NCBI GenBank assembly: GCA_022771185.1
Contig: JALFCJ010000215.1
Coordinates: 1-12,713, forward strand
Origin: Spirochaetales bacterium
GTDB lineage: Bacteria > Spirochaetota > Spirochaetia > Sphaerochaetales > Sphaerochaetaceae
DNA: 12,713 bases
Reading direction: 5' to 3'
Shown here: positions 1-6,437 of the stretch, piece after piece
Layout of the letters: the number at the start of each line of letters is the position of its first letter
Position numbering within the stretch: the stretch's first letter is position 1
Program-made: the position numbers and the translations under genes
Notes under the pieces: generated by a model
Database searches by the model: none
The model's input: only the letters and a program-made list of their open reading frames with translations
What the model was told of the DNA's origin: nothing

Positions 1-20
1 ACGACAACTAGATAATTCAT
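1..20 (-). CDS. 5' end of a leftward gene, product unknown (partial)
   Basis: Only the first six codons lie in the window (reading MNYLVV on the minus strand), so the product cannot be named. The start is supported by a strong Shine-Dalgarno sequence, AAAAGGAG, at 26-33 on the minus strand, five bases before the ATG at 18-20. The gene is divergent from the pfkB-like gene at 354. Confidence 0.55.
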
Positions 21-353
21 ATATACTCCTTTTGATTCCCCTTATATAAATTATCCTAGTGATGACCTTATGTTATTATATTAACACCGTTCTTTTTACC
101 ATGCACTACTTTATCCCATTGTATAGTACATTTTTTCATGAAATATTCCTTATTTTAGGGCAACAAAACAGAGTTATATATGACAAATGCAGTCAGAACA
201 CAAAGAATATATGAAAACATACATTGGAAAAAAACTATGGCCCGTAGCAAGAAAAAGCTAGATCATCAAAAAGAATCAAAGACAGCAGGCTAATGGCTGA
301 TACTCTATTAGATTTTAATGGAATCCATCCCTCATTTGTCACATAATCTATCT
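21..353. other. AT-rich divergent intergenic region
   Basis: This stretch of about 330 bases separates the leftward partial gene from the kinase gene. I find no convincing gene in it. It holds the ribosome binding site of the leftward gene (26-33), a perfect 10-base palindrome TTTCATGAAA at 134-143 that could be an operator, and several AT-rich hexamers, but no well-spaced -35/-10 pair that I would call a promoter. A 19-codon frame at 237-293 (MARSKKKLD...) has no ribosome binding site and is probably chance. Confidence 0.5.
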
Positions 354-1286
354 ATGATCCATATCATTTGCCTTAACCCTACTATAGACCGCATGTATTA
401 CATAGACTCATTTCTTCCGGGCTTTCAATACCATGGAAACAAAGCTGAAGTGTACCCGGGAGGAAAGGGATTGAATATATTAAGAGTATTATCTTCTTTC
501 ATTCGTCCTCTCTCTTTCTATGCCTTCACTGCCGGGGACAACGGGAAGATTATAAAAAGAGAGGCCGAGAGACTTGGAGCCCAGTCCACGTTTATCGAAG
601 TGGATGGGGAGACAAGAACAACCATAAATATAATGGATAAAAAGAGTGGAAATGAAACCGAGATAAAAGAAAAGGGCCCCTATATTACAGAAAAAGATAC
701 ATCTGCCCTACTCTCTTCTCTTGAGAGTAATGTTAAAGAGAATGACATAGTAATTCTCTCAGGCTCTCTTCCCGATGGAATAAGAAAAGACATATATAAA
801 GAAATATCGGAGCTTTCCAAGAGAAAGGGGGCGTCTACTCTCCTTGATACAGGAGGGGGCTTATTAAAGACATCCCTACCAGGAAGGTATCTTCTTATTA
901 AGCCAAACGAAAATGAGATAAGGGATCTTTTCGATGATTACTCTTCACCTCTTTCTCTTCTATCGGAAAAACTGATCAACAAAGGTGCAGATAGTGTCCT
1001 TATTACAAGAGGAGGAGACGGAGCCTACTTTAGAAATAAAGATATGGCTTTAGATATAAAAGTGCCTAAGGAAGATGTAGTCTCAACCATCGGTAGCGGA
1101 GACTCCACTCTTGCTGGCTTTGCCTATGGCTTGTCTCAGGCTCTCCCTCTACTAGACACCGTCTCCCTTGCCCTATCCTTCGGGACAAGCAACGCCCTCC
1201 ATAGAGAAGTGGGGAGAGTTGATAAAGCGGAGGTTGAAGAAATTATAAAAAGGATAGAAATAAGGGAGAAAGAATATGATCTTTGA
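354..1286 (+). CDS. PfkB-family sugar-phosphate kinase (1-phosphofructokinase / tagatose-6-phosphate kinase type)
   Basis: This is a cytosolic ribokinase-fold kinase of the FruK/LacC branch, which adds a phosphate from ATP to a phosphorylated hexose such as fructose 1-phosphate or tagatose 6-phosphate. Visible marks are the opening CLNPTIDR, the substrate-side glycine motif PGGKGLN (residues 35-41), SGSLPDG (136-142), KPNENE (183-188) and the ATP/anion-hole motif TIGSGDS (245-251), with Asp250 as the expected catalytic base. GSGDS rather than GAGDS is also known in LacC-like members. Length is about 310 residues, normal for the family. I prefer the ATG at 354 because family members begin near MIxxxxLNPxID. 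An in-frame ATG at 318 would add 12 residues without family character. Neither start has a clear ribosome binding site. The 3' end overlaps the next gene by 11 bases. No phosphotransferase or tagatose genes are nearby, so the substrate is not settled. Confidence 0.88.
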   Translation: MIHIICLNPTIDRMYYIDSFLPGFQYHGNKAEVYPGGKGLNILRVLSSFIRPLSFYAFTAGDNGKIIKREAERLGAQSTFIEVDGETRTTINIMDKKSGNETEIKEKGPYITEKDTSALLSSLESNVKENDIVILSGSLPDGIRKDIYKEISELSKRKGASTLLDTGGGLLKTSLPGRYLLIKPNENEIRDLFDDYSSPLSLLSEKLINKGADSVLITRGGDGAYFRNKDMALDIKVPKEDVVSTIGSGDSTLAGFAYGLSQALPLLDTVSLALSFGTSNALHREVGRVDKAEVEEIIKRIEIREKEYDL

Positions 1287-1659
1287 CTCTATACACCACA
1301 TTGCCATAATCGCATCAGATTACAATAAGGCCAAAGATTTCTATGTTAATAAACTGGGCCTCAAGATAAATAGAGAGGTAGAGAGAAAAGAAAGAGAAGA
1401 TTTCATCATCTTTCTCGACGGAGGAGAGAATATAGAGATAGAGCTCTTTATCGAGAAGAATCCCCCGAAGCGTCTTACACGCCCTGAAGCCAGAGGCCTC
1501 AGACACCTGGCATTCAGAGTAGATGACATATATAAGAGTGTCGAAGAGCTGAAGAAAAGAGGAATCGAGACAGAAGAAATAAGAATAGACCCACTTAATG
1601 GAAAGCATATGACATTCTTCTTTGATCCCGATGGACTGCCATTGGAGTTACACGAGTAA
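1276..1659 (+). CDS. VOC/glyoxalase-fold protein (GloA2-like)
   Basis: A 127-residue vicinal-oxygen-chelate protein made of two beta-alpha-beta-beta-beta halves, as in lactoylglutathione lyase relatives and the YaeR/SMU-type small dioxygenase-like proteins. The first half opens with IHHIAIIASDYNKAKDFY and the second with GLRHLAFRVDDI. Likely metal ligands are His8, Glu56, His77 and Glu124, one set from each half, so a divalent-metal enzyme is expected. The sequence ends in the family-typical FFDPDGLPLELHE. The ribosome binding site AGGGAGAAAG lies inside the end of the kinase gene, and the 11-base overlap suggests translational coupling, perhaps with a role in detoxifying a reactive carbonyl from sugar-phosphate metabolism. 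The exact substrate cannot be read from the sequence. Confidence 0.85.
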   Translation: MIFDSIHHIAIIASDYNKAKDFYVNKLGLKINREVERKEREDFIIFLDGGENIEIELFIEKNPPKRLTRPEARGLRHLAFRVDDIYKSVEELKKRGIETEEIRIDPLNGKHMTFFFDPDGLPLELHE

Positions 1660-1717
1660 AATCCACTCCTCCCCAAGACTCCTTTTCTTATTGATGATAA
1701 GGCAAAAGGAGTAATCG

Positions 1718-2164
1718 ATGGAAAACGAAAAGAGTGCGGCATTTACGCTGAAAAACACAAATGAAAGAATCGACAAGATAGAAAGCCTGATGGAGAAAGA
1801 TGGAGATAGACTAGCGTCTCTTAAGTCTTCTTTATTCTCTTTGATAGTCTTTGTCATTGCAATAACTCTCATCTTTCTCTCCCTCTTTGTCTTTACTATT
1901 GTCAAAAGACCGGAAGTAAAAGAAGAGAATGAAGAATGGCTACTTTTCAAGACCTTATCCTTTCCCTCTTGGCTGGAAATAGAGAAGAATGAAGACACTA
2001 TATCAGTAATAGTGGAGGGGAAAAAGGAAAGGACACTATATAACGGCGACGAGTATTTATCTCTACCATATAAGACAAAGATTAAAGCTGAAATCACCGA
2101 TGATTCTTTTCTTATATATGGTAATGGAATCTTATATGGTGGCTACAGAAACAAGGCAACATAA
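1718..2164 (+). CDS. Single-pass membrane protein, unknown function
   Basis: I do not recognise this 148-residue protein. Residues 1-37 are charged and predicted helical or coiled-coil (NTNERIDKIESLMEKDGDRL). Residues 38-62 form one strongly hydrophobic membrane segment (FSLIVFVIAITLIFLSLF), and residues 63-148 form a mixed, beta-rich domain. There is no cleavable signal peptide, and the K/R balance does not clearly fix the orientation. The start is well supported: AAAAGGAG ends nine bases before the ATG. It follows the VOC gene by 58 bases on the same strand and is closed by a hairpin terminator overlapping its stop codon, so it is probably the last gene of the kinase-VOC unit. Confidence 0.7.
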   Translation: MENEKSAAFTLKNTNERIDKIESLMEKDGDRLASLKSSLFSLIVFVIAITLIFLSLFVFTIVKRPEVKEENEEWLLFKTLSFPSWLEIEKNEDTISVIVEGKKERTLYNGDEYLSLPYKTKIKAEITDDSFLIYGNGILYGGYRNKAT

Positions 2165-2189
2165 GTGGGTGGCAGAAAGCCATCCACTT
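2163..2189 (+). terminator. Hairpin terminator after the membrane-protein gene
   Basis: GTGGGTGGC (2165-2173) pairs with GCCATCCAC (2179-2187) around the loop AGAAA, with one G-U pair. Two flanking A-T pairs extend it to 11 pairs. It overlaps the stop codon TAA at 2162-2164. The T-run after it is short (TTT then C), so termination may be partial. Confidence 0.6.
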
Positions 2190-2288
2190 TCAAGGAGCAA
2201 AATAACACCAGAAGAAGATTTATTTAGATATAATCTGCATTTCTTATGTTCAATATTTATTAAATTATAGTTATAAAATCAATATTAC

Positions 2289-2317
2289 TTTACAGTAACT
2301 ACTTTTTTGCGTATACT
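2289..2317 (+). promoter_or_regulatory. Promoter of brnTA (TTTACA-17-TATACT)
   Basis: A -35 box TTTACA (2289-2294) and a -10 box TATACT (2312-2317) are separated by exactly 17 bases. The predicted transcription start falls at about 2324, which is the A of the brnT ATG, so the toxin message would be leaderless or nearly so. No ribosome binding site is visible before brnT, which agrees with this. Confidence 0.6.
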
Positions 2318-2323
2318 TCATAC
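2311..2323. promoter_or_regulatory. Candidate BrnA operator (inverted repeat in the -10 region)
   Basis: GTAT-ACTTC-ATAC is a short inverted repeat that covers the -10 box and ends at the brnT start codon. BrnA is a ribbon-helix-helix protein known to repress its own promoter, so a palindrome here is a sensible binding site. The half-sites are only four bases, so this is tentative. Confidence 0.3.
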
Positions 2324-2584
2324 ATGACAATTGAATGGGATGACCAAAAGAACATAGAAAACAAACAAAACACGGCATAAACTTTGAGACTGCAAGCGGT
2401 GTGTTTGCAGATCCATTTCGAATAGAACGAGTAGACCATTCAGAAAACAACCCGAGAAGATAGAATTCAAACTATAGGACTTGTAGGAAAGGTACTATTC
2501 GTCGTATACACAGAACGAAAAGAAGCATATCGCTTAATCTCTGCAAGAATTGCAAACAAAAAAGAAAGGAGATTATATTATGGC
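2324..2584 (+). pseudogene. brnT: brnT toxin gene broken by two compensating frameshifts
   Basis: Joining three pieces gives an almost complete BrnT, the RelE-fold ribonuclease toxin of the BrnTA system. The first piece, from ATG 2324, reads MTIEWDDQKNIENKQ and then stops at TAA 2378. One base is missing near 2369 in an A-rich run. The next frame (2371-2460) reads HGINFETASGVFADPFRIE and on to DHSENNPRR, ending at TAG 2461. A one-base gain at about 2440-2456 restores the first frame, which reads DRIQTIGLVGKVLFVVYTER...YRLISARIANKKERRLYYG. All the usual family landmarks are present: EWD near the start, KHG-type turn, ADP, DHSE, VVYTER and RLISAR. The final frame has no stop at the expected end and runs into brnA as far as 2677. 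The toxin is probably inactive unless the shifts are sequencing errors. Confidence 0.85.
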
Positions 2585-2867
2585 TATTGTAAAGAAAACA
2601 GTTCAAATTGGGGATTTACCTACCAAAGAAGCTTTAAAAGAGGTAGAAGAAGCTGCAAAAAAAAAGATTGTCTATGATTTTGATTCTCCAAAACTAGAAT
2701 CGTGGATGCTCCATGACTTTAAACCCGCATCTAGTGAATACTATAAACCTAAGAAAGTTCAAATAACACTTAAACTGGATGCAGATGTAGTTGCTGCATT
2801 CAAAAGTACAGGGAAAGGGTATCAGACCAAGATAAATGACGTATTAAGAAAAGCGATATTTGAATGA
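2580..2867 (+). CDS. brnA: BrnA antitoxin (ribbon-helix-helix repressor)
   Basis: A 95-residue BrnA-family protein that binds and neutralises BrnT and represses the locus. The diagnostic C-terminal part is intact: YYKPKKVQITLKLDADVV (residues 55-71), in which KVQITLKL is the DNA-contacting beta strand, then the two helices of the ribbon-helix-helix fold and the signature GKGYQTKINDVLRKAI (78-93). The N-terminal half (residues 1-50) contains the toxin-binding segment with the typical DFDSPKLESWML. The start ATG at 2580 follows GAAAGGAG by a good spacing. An upstream TTG at 2550 lies in brnT coding sequence and is not needed. The gene is intact although its toxin partner is not, so it is now an orphan antitoxin. 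Its TGA stop lies within the ATGA at 2864-2867, where a structured element begins. Confidence 0.92.
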   Translation: MAIVKKTVQIGDLPTKEALKEVEEAAKKKIVYDFDSPKLESWMLHDFKPASSEYYKPKKVQITLKLDADVVAAFKSTGKGYQTKINDVLRKAIFE

Positions 2868-3021
2868 AGCGTTACAAAGGAAGCAGGCGCAGGACGCCTA
2901 GCCCATAAGGCGAGGCCGGGCGGGTCTCGCGGGCCAGAGACGGCGTAAGACGCCCTTCGGGGTGCAGCCATCGTTACCATGACCAGATTCCCACTGGGCT
3001 TGCCCGTGGGAGTACGTCAAC
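2868..3021 (+). ncRNA. G+C-rich structured element, probable stand-alone omega-RNA/HEARO or IS200/IS605-type end
   Basis: In 2881-2970, 64 of 90 bases are G or C, unlike the AT-rich flanks. The stretch folds into a series of stems: AGGCG/CGCCT (2885-2899), GTCTC/GAGAC (2924-2941), GGCGT-AAG-ACGCC (2942-2954), a competing CCC-TTCG-GGG tetraloop (2953-2962) and a longer final hairpin (2988-3012, CCCAC and GGG pairing with CCC and GTGGG). It ends in GAGTACGTCAAC. A compact final hairpin followed by a short TCAA-type tail is how IS200/IS605 right ends look. HEARO RNAs, the omega-RNAs of IscB elements, are reported to sit directly after ATGA or GTGA, and this one follows ATGA at 2864-2867. No tnpA, tnpB or iscB reading frame is present. 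A group II intron fragment or another small RNA remains possible. Confidence 0.5.
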
Positions 3022-3095
3022 TACTGCGCTATTTTCAAAAGTCTTTTCTATCAAAACATAAAGATATGAATTCTTTAAAACTGAAAAGGCGTTGC

Positions 3096-3125
3096 AAGAG
3101 GATGATCTACCGCGACCATCCTCTT
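3096..3125. terminator. Hairpin between the G+C-rich element and the ATPase operon
   Basis: AAGAGGATG (3096-3104) pairs perfectly with CATCCTCTT (3117-3125), and after one mismatch two further pairs close a TACCGC loop. It lies eight bases beyond the stop codon of the leftward ATPase gene, where a terminator is expected. Neither side has an immediate T-run; on the minus strand CCTTTTC comes only several bases later. It may act as a 3' stabiliser or weak bidirectional terminator. Confidence 0.4.
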
Positions 3126-3132
3126 ATGCACT

Positions 3133-4338
3133 TTAGTCTTGTAAATCCAGTAGTTGATCAAGCGTATCAGAGAGACTATCTACACATACTTTTTGAGAAG
3201 TTATGTCTCCTGTATCGCCATACTGAGAAATCTGATCCAAAGCCTCAATGGCCGCCCTGATCTTTGTTCTTAGTAGATAACCTGAAGACATGGCTGTATC
3301 GATAACCTTGTCTGTGTACTCAGTGTAATCCCGACCATAAGCTTTTGAGTAAATATCTACAATAGTTTTTAACGACGATGAAAGCTCAACTTCGGTCAGC
3401 GGTCTTAACTCCTCTGCGTCTACTATTCTGTCCAAAACATTTCTGATGATTACCTTGGAGTTTTCATCCCCTTCCATCAAATCAAGATAACCATAGTCAT
3501 CCTTCTCGCCTATTACTTCCTCTGTATATGAAGAGGAAAACGCAAAAATAGAAGAAACAGAATCAAAAGAGGAAGGAGGAAATAAGAACTGGGAAATAGT
3601 GGAATAGACAGACATTCTGGACTTTCTGGCAAATCTACCGATTAGCTCAGCTTCATCAAAGAGAATAACCCAGCCAGAGTAACCCATTACTTTAAACAAG
3701 TGGGACATAAATGCAAAATAATCGGAAGTGTGTTCTTTTATCACAAACTTATTGTTGAATGATACTTTTTCCCTACAATATTTGGAATAAAGACTTCTTA
3801 TTGCAGCTACTGACGCAAAGGAACCCTGAAGATCTGCTTCCAAAACATCCACTTCGTCATCATTACTTCCTTCAGAAGCGAGAAAAGCCTTCAACACATA
3901 ATAAAGTCTATTAGTATTTAGCTTATTTAAAGCATACAGAAACATCTCATTAGCTTTGTCACTACCAGAAGAAAGAAAAGTAAAGAGAGATGGGATACCA
4001 GGTTCACTTTCTCCAGGAAGATATGTCTGTTCCAAGACCCTTTTATAAAGGATATCTATCTTATTGGCAGGAGTCTCTTTGCCAAGAGCGACAAAAGATA
4101 CAACCATGTTGTTCTCTTGTGCCATAGAAAATACAGAGTTCAGAAAGTGGGTCTTTCCTTCTCCATACTTTCCTTTGATCACCATGCTGTTTGATAAACC
4201 ATTGGAAGCATCTGCAATTAATGAAGCAGCCTTATCCATAATCTCTTTTCTTGAAGAAGAGAAGAACTTACCTACAGAACGGGAAGGAACACCGGATCTG
4301 AGGGCTTCGATCATATGTCGGTTTTCAAAATCTGTCAT
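3133..4338 (-). CDS. P-loop ATPase of the BrxD / DUF2791 family
   Basis: A 401-residue ATPase resembling BrxD, the ATP-binding protein of some BREX phage-defence systems. The N-terminal family motif RHMIEALRSGVPSRSV (residues 7-22) comes first, followed by the Walker A motif GKYGEGKTH (56-64), a helical middle part, and Walker B VILFDEAE (224-231) with the Asp228-Glu229 pair needed for hydrolysis. IFAFSSS (264-270) follows in a sensor-1-like position. The C-terminal RTKIRAAIEALD (357-368) fits the arginine-containing helical lid seen in these STAND/ORC-like ATPases. The start is decided by GAAGGAGG at 4346-4353, seven bases before ATG 4338; a TTG at 4344 lies one base from that site and is too close. 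The gene begins two bases after the stop of its upstream neighbour, so translation is probably coupled. The family name is fairly secure; a defence role is inferred from family and neighbours. Confidence 0.8.
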   Translation of the reverse strand: MTDFENRHMIEALRSGVPSRSVGKFFSSSRKEIMDKAASLIADASNGLSNSMVIKGKYGEGKTHFLNSVFSMAQENNMVVSFVALGKETPANKIDILYKRVLEQTYLPGESEPGIPSLFTFLSSGSDKANEMFLYALNKLNTNRLYYVLKAFLASEGSNDDEVDVLEADLQGSFASVAAIRSLYSKYCREKVSFNNKFVIKEHTSDYFAFMSHLFKVMGYSGWVILFDEAELIGRFARKSRMSVYSTISQFLFPPSSFDSVSSIFAFSSSYTEEVIGEKDDYGYLDLMEGDENSKVIIRNVLDRIVDAEELRPLTEVELSSSLKTIVDIYSKAYGRDYTEYTDKVIDTAMSSGYLLRTKIRAAIEALDQISQYGDTGDITSQKVCVDSLSDTLDQLLDLQD

Positions 4339-4340
4339 CT

Positions 4341-5555
4341 TCAAGCCTCCTTCACCTGAAGTGTATATTTATTGGTCAACAAAGGAATAGATACACTTCC
4401 AAACTTGCTTTCCTTCAGTATAGCCTCAGCCTCTTCTCTTGTGACTTCATGGGCTGAAAAGTTTTCGCTTCTAAAGAGCTCAGTAAGTCTATGAGACATC
4501 TCCATAACAGATTGAGGAACCAGTATTTCAGGATTAATCTTGTCCAAATCCAACAGGTCATTATAGAGATTGACTCTTCCAGAGACTATTTCGTTCTGCA
4601 CTCTCAACCAAAGAGCCTGATAACTCTTCATACCCCATTTCTCATGATCCACAAGTATTCTGTCGAAAGAAAGGATCAGGAAGAAATATCTGAAGACATC
4701 AATGTCATCTATTAGCTGGCGAATCACTTCATACGCGTCGTCTCTCTTCATCTTTGTGTATTTGACTTCTTCCAATGAAGAGGTGGAGACAATGTTCTGA
4801 AGATTATCAAGAGAGACAAATAATCCTGTATACCCTGCAATATGTACTGCTTCGCCAAGACTTTTGAGCATTCTTCTGGCATTTGTCTTGTTAATCTTGT
4901 ATCCGGCAAGGCCAAAGGATCGCAGCTTTGCAACTTTCACGCTTTTTTCTGCATTAAGCCAATCATCAGAAAGAGAATCAAGCTCTTCATCGAGAGTAAG
5001 TATACCTAGCTTTTCCGATACCTTCAGGGAAAGAATCTGAGCAAAATTATGGTCTAATTCCTTATTGGATGTAATAGATCTTCTTACTTCGCTTCTAAGT
5101 TCCTGTCTTGCCATTACACTCTGCTCACCTCTATCTGAAAGCCAATCCATGGCAGACTTTCCTTCTTCCATATTATAGTCGTATCCAAGGGAACGCATAA
5201 TCGACTGGGCGATACGGGATGAAAGATCTTCAAAGTCAATAGACCTATATAAAGCCAAATAGAGATTAGTCATATCTGACAAAAGAATAGATTGGGCATC
5301 AAGACAAATCGACAGGAAACCTTCTTCCTCTGCATCTGCCGACATCAAAGCCAAAAGATGAGTTTTACCTGAGCCTTTCTTTCCCATGAGGAATTTTATC
5401 TTGCTTCCACCCTCTTTTATGTATGAAGCAAAATACTCTCTCCTGATAAATGACGACACTTTGTCCAGTCCTACTGTAAGTGTCCTCAATATCTCTTTGT
5501 TTCCATTTGGTGTTCGCCCACACTGAAGCTCCACCATTGTGCCCTTTCTATCCAT
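4341..5555 (-). CDS. Second P-loop ATPase, BREX-type ATP-binding protein-like, with a degenerate Walker B
   Basis: A 404-residue protein with the same plan as its downstream neighbour. A short N-terminal lead is followed by VGLDKVSSFIRREYF (28-42), Walker A GKKGSGKTH (58-66), a long charged helical middle, a hydrophobic strand GLFVSLDN (244-251) in the Walker B position, and FFLILSFDR (291-299) in the sensor-like position. Asp250 is present, but the residue where the catalytic glutamate should be is Asn251. The protein may therefore bind ATP without efficient hydrolysis, like the inactive partner of an ATPase pair. I do not find the R-x-GVP motif of DUF2791 here, so it is a distant relative or a separate family. 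The start ATG 5555 follows TTGGAG with an eight-base spacer made of ATAG repeats. It starts 14 bases after the end of the unknown gene and ends two bases before the BrxD-like gene: one operon. Confidence 0.68.
   Translation of the reverse strand: MDRKGTMVELQCGRTPNGNKEILRTLTVGLDKVSSFIRREYFASYIKEGGSKIKFLMGKKGSGKTHLLALMSADAEEEGFLSICLDAQSILLSDMTNLYLALYRSIDFEDLSSRIAQSIMRSLGYDYNMEEGKSAMDWLSDRGEQSVMARQELRSEVRRSITSNKELDHNFAQILSLKVSEKLGILTLDEELDSLSDDWLNAEKSVKVAKLRSFGLAGYKINKTNARRMLKSLGEAVHIAGYTGLFVSLDNLQNIVSTSSLEEVKYTKMKRDDAYEVIRQLIDDIDVFRYFFLILSFDRILVDHEKWGMKSYQALWLRVQNEIVSGRVNLYNDLLDLDKINPEILVPQSVMEMSHRLTELFRSENFSAHEVTREEAEAILKESKFGSVSIPLLTNKYTLQVKEA
4346..4353 (-). promoter_or_regulatory. Ribosome binding site that fixes the start of the BrxD-like gene
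   Basis: GAAGGAGG on the minus strand sits inside the last codons of the upstream ATPase gene. It is seven bases from ATG 4338 but only one base from the alternative TTG at 4344, so ATG 4338 is the start and the two genes are likely translationally coupled. Confidence 0.75.
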
Positions 5556-5569
5556 CTATCTATCTCCAA

Positions 5570-6358
5570 TCAGCGAAAGCATATTGTACTGATCAACTGT
5601 TCCATGCCTGTATCATCAAGGATTCTTACACTCTTTCCTCTTCCAGTACCAAAGAGACAAGTATGGCCGCTCTTTGTTACAAAATCACCCTTTTTAATCT
5701 CGTTATATAGACGTGCCAAATCGAAAGCGAAAGCCATCTCGTCATATTCCTTTCTGCTTCTTGACAGAGGCACCATAACTTTATAGCAGGAAAGAAGAGG
5801 AACGTAGAACAAGTGGTCATTTACCTTTCCTGTATTCTTTGCCTTCTCTTGAAGCACACAAATTAAGTAGGCATTCTCCAGATCCTGAGCAAAAGCCTGA
5901 GCATTGAATGGAGCAGATTCCAATTTATCAACCAAATCGGCTGCACTGTCTACAAGGATTTTTGGCCTCATTGTTGGGACTTTCTTCTTTCCAAGAATAA
6001 CTTCCTGGTTCTCTCCGTCTATTCTGATTCTCGTAGGGAATACTTCAAATACAGGATACTCGCCGACAGTGTCCATCTTCCTTTCCTTCAAACCTAAGAG
6101 CATATCTTCTGTAAATTCACCTGATGTAAAATATGAGCGGTAGTCGAAATTTGAGACAGATTCCTCAACCCCTGTCAAAGCCTCTTCAAGAGAAGAAACA
6201 GCATTTTTCAAAGCATCCAGATTCTTCAAAAGGGATTTAATGTCTCCCTTTACACTATCTTTCTGCATCTTTCCTTCCAAGCCAGATACTTTCTTTATTG
6301 TCTCTTTCAGAGATTTATCTGAAACAAGAAATGACTCCAAAAATTCTTCGTATCGCAT
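5570..6358 (-). CDS. Unknown coiled-coil protein, first gene of the ATPase operon
   Basis: I do not recognise this 262-residue protein. Residues 1-12 are acidic and aromatic (MRYEEFLESF). Residues 13-70 are a heptad-like, highly charged helical stretch typical of a coiled coil (KSLLKNLDALKNAVSSLEEA). The remainder (71-262) looks like a mixed alpha-beta domain, with beta segments YPVFEVFPTRIRID (101-114), FYVPLLSCYKVMVPLS (184-199) and HTCLFGTGRGKSVRIL (232-247). The GTGRGKS stretch is near the C-terminus and is not a proper Walker A site, because no hydrophobic strand-loop-helix context or Walker B follows. No membrane segment, signal peptide or nuclease motif is seen. The start is clear: TTAGGAG is six bases before ATG 6358. 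As first gene of the operon it may be an adaptor or specificity subunit that brings the two ATPases together. That role is inference. Confidence 0.75.
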   Translation of the reverse strand: MRYEEFLESFLVSDKSLKETIKKVSGLEGKMQKDSVKGDIKSLLKNLDALKNAVSSLEEALTGVEESVSNFDYRSYFTSGEFTEDMLLGLKERKMDTVGEYPVFEVFPTRIRIDGENQEVILGKKKVPTMRPKILVDSAADLVDKLESAPFNAQAFAQDLENAYLICVLQEKAKNTGKVNDHLFYVPLLSCYKVMVPLSRSRKEYDEMAFAFDLARLYNEIKKGDFVTKSGHTCLFGTGRGKSVRILDDTGMEQLISTICFR

Positions 6359-6386
6359 TTTAAACTCCTAATTCTTACTTCTAGTC

Positions 6387-6416
6387 ATCATAGCCTATTT
6401 TTTGAATCTATCACAA
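6387..6416 (-). promoter_or_regulatory. Promoter of the leftward three-gene operon
   Basis: On the minus strand TTGTGA (6411-6416) and TATGAT (6387-6392) are separated by 18 bases. Transcription would begin near 6380, giving a leader of about 20-25 bases that contains the ribosome binding site of the coiled-coil gene. Confidence 0.5.
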
Positions 6417-6431
6417 CAAAAAGTAAGACAT

Positions 6432-6437
6432 TATAAT
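6432..6437 (+). promoter_or_regulatory. Perfect -10 box for the helicase gene
   Basis: TATAAT at 6432-6437 ends seven bases before the ATG at 6444, which would put the transcription start on the start codon and give a leaderless message. A matching -35 at the ideal distance is poor (TATCAC); TTGAAT at 6402-6407 is 24 bases away. The box lies inside the divergent control region shared with the ATPase operon, only 15 bases from its -35. Confidence 0.4.

Noticed and set aside
237..293. Small 18-residue basic peptide (MARSKKKLD...)
   Set aside because: There is no ribosome binding site and the region looks non-coding; a frame this short is expected by chance.
318..353. Upstream ATG for the sugar kinase
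   Set aside because: It adds 12 residues with no family resemblance; the family's N-terminus begins at the ATG at 354.
2868..3021. Remnant of a TnpB or IscB protein gene
   Set aside because: All three plus-strand frames after brnA soon reach stops, and none shows RuvC, HNH or zinc-finger motifs; only the RNA-like or end-like part is supportable.
2979..3260. A 93-codon plus-strand frame across the G+C-rich element and into the ATPase gene
   Set aside because: It has no ribosome binding site, runs through the structured element and a hairpin, and overlaps the well-supported minus-strand ATPase gene.
5547..5567. GATA-type tandem repeat in the spacer before the second ATPase start as a phase-variation switch
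   Set aside because: There are only about four units, one of them imperfect (GATG). This is too short to slip often, though it does sit between the ribosome binding site and the ATG.
5809..5850. GTGRGKS near the C-terminus of the coiled-coil protein (residues 237-243) as a Walker A motif
   Set aside because: The motif lies about 20 residues from the C-terminus, leaving no room for a P-loop domain or Walker B; the GKS is probably a surface loop.
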